Source: an uncultured Dorea sp. (GTDB taxonomy: Bacteria; Bacillota; Clostridia; Lachnospirales; Lachnospiraceae). Taken from it: 18,340 bases of DNA. Position numbers and translations under genes: made by a program. Below the pieces are notes generated by a model. That model worked only from the letters and a program-made list of their open reading frames with translations. It was not told the origin of the DNA and ran no database searches. The stretch lies in contig CAJULU010000070.1 of assembly GCA_910587575.1 (NCBI GenBank), positions 1 through 18,340 on the forward strand. Reading direction: 5' to 3'. Below, piece after piece: positions 6,827 to 14,053 of this stretch (positions within the stretch are counted from its first letter, which is position 1; every line of letters begins with the position of its first letter).

Positions 6827-7915
6827 TCAATCGCAGGAGCCAGTATCTACATTTACCTGAATCTGTGCGCTTAAATCTCTCTCCACAAATTCTGTCCAGG
6901 CGCCGGCAATATAGTTTGGCAGTTCCTCCTGCAGTTCTTTTATATTTCTCTCCTCCCGGATTCCTTCAGCAATGTCGTCATTTAATTTTTCGTAGAAACA
7001 AAGAATTTCGGATGTTGTATTTGTCTTGACTCCATCAATGTAATTTGTATAAACATATCGGATCGTCTTTTCCTGATACGTTGGTATTTCGTTCTTTGCT
7101 GATTCCAAATGCGCCGCAATCTGATGGACAAACGTGCTTTCACAGGATATGGATGACAGTTTCCCGCAAATCGCTGAATAAATAATCGGCTTAAAGTAGA
7201 TATCCACTGCCGCAATTCTGTTCTCACGGATATTGGAAGCAGTAATCCAAGAATCTAATATGGCATCGGAAGCGCCGTTATCAGGAATCATGCAGCACTT
7301 TTCTCCATCAGACAGATACGGGTCTACGAGAGACTTAATATGTTCGCGTTCTTCTTCATGGATCATATCAATGTCACATAAGAAATAACATTTGGCTATA
7401 TTAAGAGGATTCTTAATAAAATTCCGTTCTTTTATAGAGAGCATATGTGTTGCCGATAATGCTACGGCACATATATCGTTACTAAGAAGGACTTTGTCTT
7501 CGAGTGTTTCTGAAAGTGTTGCACCCAGGATTGTCAAATGATTCAATACCGGATCTGGCAGGATAATTTCACCTTCAAATATATGATCCTCCTCTTCCAG
7601 GCCGCCCATTCCCTGCATTTTCTGCGAAAACCCGCTAAAAGAAAGCGCTTTCCCATTTCCTCTTTCCATCTGTTTATATTCTTTATTTTCTCCATACTGT
7701 AATTGAATGCGGAAATCTCCCGGAAACAGGATTTCCTTAAGTTCTGGTATGTCAAACAGATCTTCAAGAACCTTAAGCACCGTCTGTCCTTCGCCAAATA
7801 TCCCCACCGAAACCGGCCTTTCATCCAGCCGGCCGAATGCCTGCACATAATCTTTCCGCAGATCATCCAACCCGTATTTGTCAAGAACCTCCTCATATTT
7901 AAATTTATCGCTCAT
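6827..7915 (-). CDS. Probable dynamin-like pseudo-GTPase lacking nucleotide-binding motifs
   Basis: The 362-residue protein keeps the pattern of a dynamin-type GTPase domain but not its active site. VSVGIFGEGQTVLKVLEDLF (35-54) sits where relatives have GEFNAGKST, and the P-loop Gly-Lys-Ser is absent. LTILGATLSE (127-136) replaces a DTPGL-type G3. CDIDMI (180-185) replaces N/TKxD, keeping only the Asp. Between G3 and G4 the order SATHMLSIKERNFIK matches the usual AxxxLSxxEKxFI helix. The rest is soluble and helical with no membrane segment. GAGGAGG lies 7 bases before the ATG, and the gene starts 12 bases after the metalloprotease gene. It could scaffold or regulate the other GTPases of the operon; assignment to this fold is mine by pattern and should be held less firmly than the others. 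Confidence 0.75.
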   Translation of the reverse strand: MSDKFKYEEVLDKYGLDDLRKDYVQAFGRLDERPVSVGIFGEGQTVLKVLEDLFDIPELKEILFPGDFRIQLQYGENKEYKQMERGNGKALSFSGFSQKMQGMGGLEEEDHIFEGEIILPDPVLNHLTILGATLSETLEDKVLLSNDICAVALSATHMLSIKERNFIKNPLNIAKCYFLCDIDMIHEEEREHIKSLVDPYLSDGEKCCMIPDNGASDAILDSWITASNIRENRIAAVDIYFKPIIYSAICGKLSSISCESTFVHQIAAHLESAKNEIPTYQEKTIRYVYTNYIDGVKTNTTSEILCFYEKLNDDIAEGIREERNIKELQEELPNYIAGAWTEFVERDLSAQIQVNVDTGSCD

Positions 7916-7927
7916 AATCTGGCCTCC

Positions 7928-8830
7928 TCATAATATCTTAAGCAGTTTACTGGTTTTCGTATGGAGTTCGTCACTGCTCAGCAGACTGAGATCTTTAGGC
8001 GGAATCTTATGTACGGCACGGTAATAAACCTCCGAATGATAGAATAATTCCAATGCCTTTAGTCTCTTATGGATCATCGGATGTGTCTGGAAATATTCAC
8101 CGAGTTTTCCCAATGGCTGCGTGTTTTGAAGCGAACGGCTCTTTGCAATGTATCTTTCTACATCGATATCGTCAATCTCGGTATATCCGCCGACGATCTT
8201 CAGTAATGCCGTCTGTGCAACATACAGATCCTCACAGCAAATCAGACCAATACGGTCTGCTGTTATTTCCGAACAACGGTTCCAACAATTCAGCGGGAAT
8301 ACGACTGTCTTTGCCAGCACTGGGCCGATGACCGGAACATAACTGCCTGCGGCCGCCGCTAAGGAACCTGCCGTGTGGTATACCATATGTTCCATGGCTA
8401 TATGTCCACATTCATGCGATATGATAAACTGGAGTTCTTTAGGCTTCAGGAAACGGGGAGCCATGTTGCTGATAACAATAAATGCATGGTTATCCGTTCC
8501 TGTCGCAAATGCATTAATCCCACTCAATTCGTTGCTGACTACTGTATAAGGCATCTTGATTCCCAGACGTCTGCAGGTGTTCTGCATTAAACGATATAAT
8601 TGTGGGAAATTCTTCTCATCCAGAGGAATACCCATAGCAAGAAGCTGTCCATAGTTCGCCGCAACCAGCTGCTCCAGCGGAGCATTCAAAATATCTCTGG
8701 CATGGGCTGTTTCTAAAACCTTAATCAACATCTTGTCAACCGGATGGGCTATTTCCTGAACATCTAATGCACTTGTATTGGAATTCTTCCAGGACCTTCC
8801 CCTTTCGATAATATTGATTTTCTTTCCCAT
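7928..8830 (-). CDS. M48 family (Ste24/HtpX-like) zinc metalloprotease
   Basis: The zinc site HECGH (139-143) lies in ISHECGHIAMEHM, the third ligand is Glu188 in the EITAD motif, and the late HPMIHKRLKAL (250-260) matches the HPxxxxRxxxL signature of M48 peptidases. Length (300 aa) suits a compact M48 enzyme. A moderately hydrophobic segment at about 155-180 may dip into the membrane; there are no clear N-terminal TM helices as in HtpX, so the enzyme is probably cytoplasmic or peripheral. I chose ATG 8830 because GGGGGTGA lies 6 bases upstream; ATG 8845, with AAGGA 5 bases upstream, is also possible and adds five residues. It is the first gene of the operon, behind a strong promoter, and is followed after 12 bases by the pseudo-GTPase gene. 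Substrates are unknown; partner GTPases or membrane proteins of the operon are candidates. Confidence 0.92.
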   Translation of the reverse strand: MGKKINIIERGRSWKNSNTSALDVQEIAHPVDKMLIKVLETAHARDILNAPLEQLVAANYGQLLAMGIPLDEKNFPQLYRLMQNTCRRLGIKMPYTVVSNELSGINAFATGTDNHAFIVISNMAPRFLKPKELQFIISHECGHIAMEHMVYHTAGSLAAAAGSYVPVIGPVLAKTVVFPLNCWNRCSEITADRIGLICCEDLYVAQTALLKIVGGYTEIDDIDVERYIAKSRSLQNTQPLGKLGEYFQTHPMIHKRLKALELFYHSEVYYRAVHKIPPKDLSLLSSDELHTKTSKLLKIL

Positions 8831-8875
8831 GCTGTTCACCCCCATGTGTATCCTTATGCTGTAATTATACTTTTT

Positions 8876-8888
8876 CTGAATTTTTCAG
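8876..8888. promoter_or_regulatory. Short inverted repeat in the operon leader, possible operator
   Basis: CTGAA (8876-8880) and TTCAG (8884-8888) form a perfect 5-bp inverted repeat around TTT, downstream of the promoter and upstream of the first start codon. It may be a repressor site or nothing; five-base arms are common by chance in A/T-rich DNA. Confidence 0.25.
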
Positions 8889-8925
8889 AGGTCACTTCAA
8901 AATCGACATTATTAATTTTATTTCA

Positions 8926-8954
8926 ATTATATCATTTATACGTTATATAATCAA
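8926..8954 (-). promoter_or_regulatory. Extended -10 promoter of the dynamin/metalloprotease operon
   Basis: On the minus strand TTGATT (8954-8949) and TATAAT (8931-8926) are separated by exactly 17 bases, with TG one base upstream of the -10. Transcription would start near 8920, about 75-90 bases before the metalloprotease start, leaving an A/T-rich leader. A second TATAAT at 8869-8864 lacks a -35 element. Confidence 0.7.
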
Positions 8955-8993
8955 CGCTAATTCGATATAACTCAGCATTTATCGACAACAAAA

Positions 8994-9308
8994 CTACCTT
9001 CTGACCGCTATATCCAGATATTTCCTTAACCGTCTTTTTTCCTCTCTATTTTTTGTTTCCCGATAGTCCCTGCACATCTCCGCATAAGACTGATCGTCAA
9101 TCACCATCTCCTTTTTCGAGAAAGCCTTATGACACAGAAAATATCCTTGCTCATCCCCCATCTCCGCCGCTTTTTCCAGACAAAGCCTTGCAAGTACCCT
9201 GTCCCTCCTGCACAGTTTCCCCTGCAGAAATATTATCCCAAGCTTCCGATATGCCACACTGCTCCCGCACAAAGCCCTCACCCACAGATTCCGTATCCTC
9301 TTATCCAT
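8994..9308 (-). CDS. Small Sel1-like repeat protein
   Basis: The 104-residue protein contains one recognisable Sel1/TPR-like unit at about residues 19-54, with AYRKLGIIFLQGK and ARLCLEKAAEMGDE in the usual Sel1 order (small-hydrophobic, LG, Y/FxxG, AxxxLEKAAxxGD). The rest is highly charged and helical with a basic tail. Such repeats bind other proteins. ATG 9308 has AAAGGCGG about 7 bases upstream. The gene reads toward the dynamin operon promoter and no terminator hairpin is seen after its stop, so some read-through into the operon is possible. It is preceded by a terminator-like hairpin at 9421-9449, which separates it from upstream transcription. Confidence 0.8.
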   Translation of the reverse strand: MDKRIRNLWVRALCGSSVAYRKLGIIFLQGKLCRRDRVLARLCLEKAAEMGDEQGYFLCHKAFSKKEMVIDDQSYAEMCRDYRETKNREEKRRLRKYLDIAVRR

Positions 9309-9420
9309 AATGCCCGCCTTTCTCTGGATATCCTATCGTATTCTTTCTATATTTCCTTTTTCATCATAGATAGTAACACAGTCTCATTTCTGCATTTGAA
9401 AACCGTTTCCGGTATTTTCA

Positions 9421-9449
9421 GAAAAAAGAAGAGACATAAATATGCCTCT
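9421..9449 (-). terminator. Rho-independent terminator upstream of the Sel1-like gene
   Basis: Read on the minus strand, AGAGGCAT (9449-9442) pairs with ATGTCTCT (9437-9430), eight pairs including one G-U, around a 4-base loop, followed two bases later by six T residues (9427-9422). It terminates leftward transcription, although no intact minus-strand gene lies directly to its right. Confidence 0.55.
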
Positions 9450-9461
9450 CGAAATGTAACG

Positions 9462-9605
9462 ACAAATACTGTACAATTATTTTAACAAGGAGAATAAGGA
9501 TGTATCACATTATGGAAAAACAGCAACTTTGAAAGCTCCCGATCCAGTCAATGCTGATCTAATGACCGAGATACAGCTGCACACAAAATTCCAAAAATGC
9601 ACTTG
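9462..9605 (+). pseudogene. Possible decayed gene fragment in the 9309-9668 gap
   Basis: The gap between the Sel1-like gene and the lipoprotein gene is about 360 bases. On the plus strand an AAGGAG site and an ATG (9500) open only a 10-codon frame (MYHIMEKQQL). The next frame is open for about 48 codons and reads plausibly as protein (GKTATLKAPDPVNADLMTEI) up to a TGA at 9605, but has no normal start. Together this looks like the start of a former gene with a frameshift and a lost 3' end. I do not recognise the family. Confidence 0.25.
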
Positions 9606-9639
9606 ATATTCTGCCAGAGCGTTTTCGAATTATGGATTC

Positions 9640-9668
9640 AAAAAAATAAAGGGGCGGCAAACCCCTTT
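9640..9668 (-). terminator. Terminator of the kinase-NACHT/lipoprotein operon
   Basis: Directly after the lipoprotein stop codon the minus strand reads AAAGGGG (9668-9662), a 7-base loop, CCCCTTT (9654-9648), then a T-rich run (9647-9641). The stem is seven perfect pairs and marks the end of the operon. Confidence 0.8.
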
Positions 9669-10859
9669 TTACAGCCCCAGATACCACCCCGGTGCAAACG
9701 TCACATCTTCCCCGTCAAAAAGCAGCGTAACCGTCCCTTCTTCCACACGAATCTTAATATCATAGCCTTCCATCATAACAAACCATGTATCTGACCCTTC
9801 CTCCTTCTGAATCCCCTTCGCAAACCCCTTGATTCCTTCCACATAATTTCCAGTCTCCTCCGCAGAAATCCCTTCCATCTGCACATATACCCCATAAGAA
9901 TCATCTGTCAGCTCCTCTCCCGATTCCGGATAACTGACATCCCCATCCTCTCCGGCAATAAAGCTAAGATATTTCGCCCCGTCCGGCTGATACCACGCAG
10001 GCATCGGAAGCAGTTCCGGGGTATTTTTTATCTCAAATGCTGATTCCCTCCATTTGTCTGCCTCCTGATTCTCAACAGCCTCCCGCATTTTATACAAGTC
10101 CGCCTCCATTGCCGACAGCAGATCTGCCTGTCTCAATGTAATTTCCTCAATCCCGTCCAGATACTGATCCATGTTCTTCTGCAGCTCTGTCTCACTGTCA
10201 TTCCAGTCCTCCGTTCCCCTAAAGAGCGTCGGATAATCCTCCCGGAAGGCTTTCCAGTATCCGTTTCCCTCCTGTTCTTCTCCCAGCGAAAGCAGCAGAT
10301 AATTCGTGGTGATACCTTCACACTGACACAAATCCCCAATATATTCCTTGTGGAGCGAAACCGCCTCCCGCAGAAATTCCATGTCACTGGCAAGAAATAC
10401 TCCCGCCTCCACCGACTCCAGCATCCGGTTCCTCATAAACATATGCTCCTCTTCAATCCCGGATGGAACGGATTCAAACTCCACAGACAGAAATGCAGTA
10501 TCCGCTCCGTTCTCTGCCAGGACAACATATTCTTCGTCAGAAAGATCTTCTTCCGACATAGAAAGTTCCGCTATAAACTGTACGGATGCAATACAGGCGG
10601 TTCTTGCTTTCACAAGGTCATCCCAGTCTCCGGTATCCAGATAGGTTTCCACATAATCCAACGCCCACAGTTCACTTGCATACAGTTCCTCCTGTACCCG
10701 CAGATAATCAGACCATACCCGCATCAGATGTTCCCGGGCTTTCTCTGCCTGTCCATCATCCCGGACACTGCCGGAATCAGCACCGTCTCCCTCCGGCGCC
10801 GAACATCCTGCCATAAAAAATGTGAATATTGCCATAAAGAGTAACATATACTTTTTCAT
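9669..10859 (-). CDS. Acidic lipoprotein, partner of the kinase-NACHT sensor
   Basis: The protein of 396 aa starts MKKYMLLFMAIFTFFMAGCS, a lipoprotein signal peptide with lipobox MAGC and lipidated Cys19, so it is anchored outside the cytoplasmic membrane. The mature part is acidic: a Gly/Asp-rich linker, a long helical region (about 35-300) and a C-terminal beta-rich section ending FAPGWYLGL. I recognise no family. The frame stays open upstream to 10922, but the signal peptide and the ATGA overlap with the preceding stop (10859-10856) fix the start at 10859; AGGAGG lies about 11 bases upstream inside the kinase gene. The overlap implies coupled translation with the kinase-NACHT protein, whose C-terminal domain is predicted to face the same side of the membrane. 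A direct interaction is my inference. A strong terminator follows. Confidence 0.85.
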   Translation of the reverse strand: MKKYMLLFMAIFTFFMAGCSAPEGDGADSGSVRDDGQAEKAREHLMRVWSDYLRVQEELYASELWALDYVETYLDTGDWDDLVKARTACIASVQFIAELSMSEEDLSDEEYVVLAENGADTAFLSVEFESVPSGIEEEHMFMRNRMLESVEAGVFLASDMEFLREAVSLHKEYIGDLCQCEGITTNYLLLSLGEEQEGNGYWKAFREDYPTLFRGTEDWNDSETELQKNMDQYLDGIEEITLRQADLLSAMEADLYKMREAVENQEADKWRESAFEIKNTPELLPMPAWYQPDGAKYLSFIAGEDGDVSYPESGEELTDDSYGVYVQMEGISAEETGNYVEGIKGFAKGIQKEEGSDTWFVMMEGYDIKIRVEEGTVTLLFDGEDVTFAPGWYLGL

Positions 10860-13800
10860 TTGTTTTCTTCCTCCTCTTCTTCCACCAGATGAATCACCGG
10901 GTTCGTCCGGAACTCCCGCCATGCATTGGTGGAATTCCTCTGATACTGCTCAACCGGATAAGCATCGGTAAGTTCCGTCATCTCATTCTGCCTGGGATAA
11001 TCCGCCATTGCACTGGAATACAGTTTATAAGCCGTAACATCTTCTTCCAGGCTGCTTCCTTCCATCCTTTCCAGTTCCGGTTCCATCACTTTTTTATAAT
11101 ATTTTCCTGCCAGGCAGGCATCACTCTCGAGAGCCTGTCTGAAATCCGCAGCATAAGACTCTCCAAACTCCTCCCACAGCTTTTCATCCGCAATTAAGCT
11201 CTCCAGGATCTCCCCATACTTCCGGTAGTCTGCCGCCCGTTCCACCGGAAGGGCAATCATCTCCTCAAAGGCCTCCACATCCAGCGGCTTCTCAGACCAG
11301 GGCATTACATCGCCGGTGGTTACAAGATTTTCAGCGTAACGCTTCCCCCGCTCCGTGTGATCTGCCGACGCCGCATCCAGATTCTTCCATAACTGTGTAA
11401 AACAATATTCCAGCTCTTCCCTGTCAATCCTGGCAGTTCCACCAGCTTCATCCGTTCCATCCGTTCCATCATTCTTGCTCTCCTGCAGGCTGTCCAGTAT
11501 CTGAATCAGCGTTTCATACGGCCTTGCCAGACCGATATAAGCCTGAAAGGCTGTATCCAAGACATTTTGAGCAGGCTCCCTGTCATACGGCTCCTTCATT
11601 TCCTCACTCTGCATCTGGAAATGGTTCTTATACGGCAGATATCCACACCGCCAGGAAATTCCCACCAGCACTGTCAAGGCCACCACTGCCGCAACGCCCC
11701 TTATCTTCTGCCTGCGGCGCACAAATCTTCGCTCAGATTCTGAACAGATTCCCGCCAGATATTCCTCAATCATCTGATGGGCAATCCGGTAATCTCCGTC
11801 TTCCTCCCGTATCAGCAGCCCCAGCCTCCGAAAGAGAATCCCGTAGACAATCACCCCATACCATTCCTCTGCTTTATCTATACCACCCCGAATATCCGCC
11901 ATATGGCCGATCCATTGGGGAAATACTGCTATTAACTCACTTTTTGAAAGCCTGTAGAAACATTTTGCAACCAAAGGCAGAAGCTCTTGATTCGAAAGTG
12001 CAGTTCCCCTGCTTTTCATAAGCTCCGCTATCCTGGGAAGGACAAAATACACTGCCGCTTCCATCTGCCATCTTCTTGCAGACTCCTCCGGCATACCCCT
12101 CTCTTCTTTCTTAAGCATGGAAGACAAATATTCTGCAAGCAGCCATTCCTGAGGTTTCCGGGCATTGGCCGCAAGAAAGGGCTGCTTCTGCCCATCCAAA
12201 GCCGTTTTTATAAATATCGACAACATCATCGGAATCCGCAGCAACTGGCTCAAGGATTCATTTTCAGGTGGAAGGATTCCATTCTTCGCAAGGATCGCAA
12301 GTACTTCCTGATCTTCAAGCTGCCTTAGCACGATTTCCCGGAAACCAGGCGCCGCCACAGGGCTCCGGCTGGTAAGCAAAACCTTAACTCCCGGTAAAGC
12401 AGCCAGCTCGGCCAGCTCTTCCATCAATGGTTCCACTTCTCCTAATACCTCGTTCCACCCGTCCAGAAGCAGAAGCATCCTTGGCCGCTCGCCCAGACGG
12501 GCATGTACAGGCGAAGACAGCAGGCGGAGAAGCTCGTGTCTTGCAGTTTCCAGGCTGTCCGTATTTTGCCTAAACCTTAAATTCTCCAGGATTTTATTCT
12601 TAATATCATCTCTGCCACCGTTGTGATATCCATATAAAGGCATGTAAATTACCGCCGGTTCATTTTCCGAATACCTGGAGTTCTGCAGATAAGCCATCCG
12701 CAGAAGCGCAGTGGTTTTTCCCGTCCCGCCGCTTCCCAGCAAAACCACCGAACCGCCTTCGCATGCGGACAGATAGTGGTACAGACCGGACAGCATGACT
12801 GTGTTTCCGTCCTCCCAGGTACAGGCTATGGGATAAACCTGTTCTTCCTCACGGATATACGCATAAGCCGGATTCTCCTTCACCATGTGCAGCACGCCTG
12901 CCCTTCCGGTTTCCCACAACGCCCAGTGGGTGATTCCCTTCCCTTCCACCCGGTCCTTCAGTTCTTCCAGATCCCGGCGCATGGCAGATACATTCTGATA
13001 TCTCCGGCTGACAGACACGGCCAGTCCCCGGGCCAGAATCTGCTGCACCATACGGATGACCGTTTCCGGCAGTCCTCTCAGGCATTCTGCATTTGATATA
13101 TCCGGAATCGTTTCGCTGACCACCTGCCGGGGCATCAGCCTGCTGCCCGTAATTAAACGGTACAGTACCGCCGTCAGCGAATAGAGATCCGAGGCATATC
13201 CAATCGAAGAGATTCTGCCCCTGCGGACTTCGGCCGACGTATACCCTTCTTTTGCGCTGTAGTAAAGACATTCGCCATTTTTGATCTCCTTAAGCGTATG
13301 CACACTGTTATAGTCAATCAGGCTGACCCTCTCTTTCTTTCCGTCCCCCAGAAGCAGGATATTTTCCGGGCTGATATCCAGATGCAGATATCCCGACCCG
13401 TGAAATACCTCCAGGACATCCAGGACGCCCTCCAGCCTTCGGATATGCACAGTCAGCGGCGTCTTACCAGACCAGGGCAGATCCAGTTCATTGTCAAGAC
13501 TCCGGCCGCCGGAAAACCCCAGTACGGAATACAACGTACCATTCAGGGAAAATGTATTGATATTATAGTCAAGTTCTCCCGGATGGCTGCCCTGCACCCG
13601 GATATGTACTTCGTTTCCCCTTTCAAAACTGATACGGTGAAGCTCCATGGTATGCCGCCCATCCCCGGACACACAGATCTGCCCCTTATCGTCCCGGTAA
13701 ATCCCGCCCCCGGGATGATAAGGGAATAATTCTTTCACCAGTACCCGGTGTCTCAGATCCGTCTGCTGCCTGTCCGGATAGGAAGCCAGATATACAATGG

Positions 13801-13894
13801 CGTCTGATCCTTTTCCCACCAGATTCTCTACCGTACATGGCATTCCCTCAAAATCCAGACAGGCTCCTTCTTCCAGTAATCTTCTTCTATCCAT
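10856..13894 (-). CDS. Transmembrane Ser/Thr kinase-like domain fused to a NACHT-type NTPase
   Basis: The 1012-residue protein has three parts. Residues 20-315 are a protein-kinase fold with the key residues present: Gly loop GKGSDAIVY (27-35), Lys54, catalytic HLDISPEN (171-178, Asp173 and Asn178), metal-binding Asp194 in IDYN (DFG variant) and the helix-F Asp236 in SDLYSL. Residues 365-560 are a NACHT-type NTPase: Walker A GSGGTGKT (387-394), Walker B LLLLDGWNE (474-482) and sensor LLTSR (506-510), followed by helical winged-helix-like material to about 720. A basic stretch and one TM segment (about 731-748) follow. The last 260 residues are acidic, helical and would lie outside the cell. 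ATG 13894 is the only in-frame start after a stop; its ribosome site is weak. The 61-bp tandem repeat lies just upstream and the lipoprotein gene overlaps its stop. Ligand and phosphorylation targets are unknown. Confidence 0.92.
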   Translation of the reverse strand: MDRRRLLEEGACLDFEGMPCTVENLVGKGSDAIVYLASYPDRQQTDLRHRVLVKELFPYHPGGGIYRDDKGQICVSGDGRHTMELHRISFERGNEVHIRVQGSHPGELDYNINTFSLNGTLYSVLGFSGGRSLDNELDLPWSGKTPLTVHIRRLEGVLDVLEVFHGSGYLHLDISPENILLLGDGKKERVSLIDYNSVHTLKEIKNGECLYYSAKEGYTSAEVRRGRISSIGYASDLYSLTAVLYRLITGSRLMPRQVVSETIPDISNAECLRGLPETVIRMVQQILARGLAVSVSRRYQNVSAMRRDLEELKDRVEGKGITHWALWETGRAGVLHMVKENPAYAYIREEEQVYPIACTWEDGNTVMLSGLYHYLSACEGGSVVLLGSGGTGKTTALLRMAYLQNSRYSENEPAVIYMPLYGYHNGGRDDIKNKILENLRFRQNTDSLETARHELLRLLSSPVHARLGERPRMLLLLDGWNEVLGEVEPLMEELAELAALPGVKVLLTSRSPVAAPGFREIVLRQLEDQEVLAILAKNGILPPENESLSQLLRIPMMLSIFIKTALDGQKQPFLAANARKPQEWLLAEYLSSMLKKEERGMPEESARRWQMEAAVYFVLPRIAELMKSRGTALSNQELLPLVAKCFYRLSKSELIAVFPQWIGHMADIRGGIDKAEEWYGVIVYGILFRRLGLLIREEDGDYRIAHQMIEEYLAGICSESERRFVRRRQKIRGVAAVVALTVLVGISWRCGYLPYKNHFQMQSEEMKEPYDREPAQNVLDTAFQAYIGLARPYETLIQILDSLQESKNDGTDGTDEAGGTARIDREELEYCFTQLWKNLDAASADHTERGKRYAENLVTTGDVMPWSEKPLDVEAFEEMIALPVERAADYRKYGEILESLIADEKLWEEFGESYAADFRQALESDACLAGKYYKKVMEPELERMEGSSLEEDVTAYKLYSSAMADYPRQNEMTELTDAYPVEQYQRNSTNAWREFRTNPVIHLVEEEEEENK

Positions 13895-13930
13895 AATACT
13901 CTTCTTTGCTCCTGCACTCTACTCATTTTC

Positions 13931-14053
13931 TATACATTACTGGACGGAGTCCACCCGCCCGTCAGGGCATGCATCACGGTGTGCCCTTGGGTATACATTA
14001 CTGGACGGAGTCCACCCGCCCGTCAGGGGCATGTATTACGGTGTGCCCTTGGG
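13931..14053. repeat. Tandem duplication of a 61/62-bp palindrome-rich unit
   Basis: Copy 1 is 13931-13991 and copy 2 is 13992-14053. They differ by two C/T changes and one extra G. Each unit holds TGGAC-3-GTCCA, GCCC-GTCA-GGGC (five-base loop in copy 2) and GGGCA...TGCCC inverted repeats, so the transcript could form stacked hairpins. On the minus strand each copy starts with codons for IPKGTP and a stop (TAA in copy 2, TGA in copy 1), that is, the 3' end of the adjoining gene has been duplicated or the repeat has been captured as its end. It fills most of the gap before the kinase-NACHT gene. Confidence 0.9.

Noticed and set aside
7543..7896. Minus-strand frame of 117 codons inside the pseudo-GTPase gene
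   Set aside because: Shadow frame rich in Arg, Trp and Cys without a ribosome site; the overlapping 362-codon frame explains the region.
8864..8869. Second TATAAT as a promoter of the dynamin operon
   Set aside because: No acceptable -35 element at 16-18 bases; the promoter at 8926-8954 is far better.
10860..10922. Longer N-terminus for the lipoprotein
   Set aside because: It would bury the signal peptide behind 21 polar residues and overlap the kinase-NACHT gene extensively; the ATGA start at 10859 fits the lipobox distance.
13931..14053. CRISPR array
   Set aside because: Only two directly abutting copies, no spacers of regular length and no cas genes nearby.
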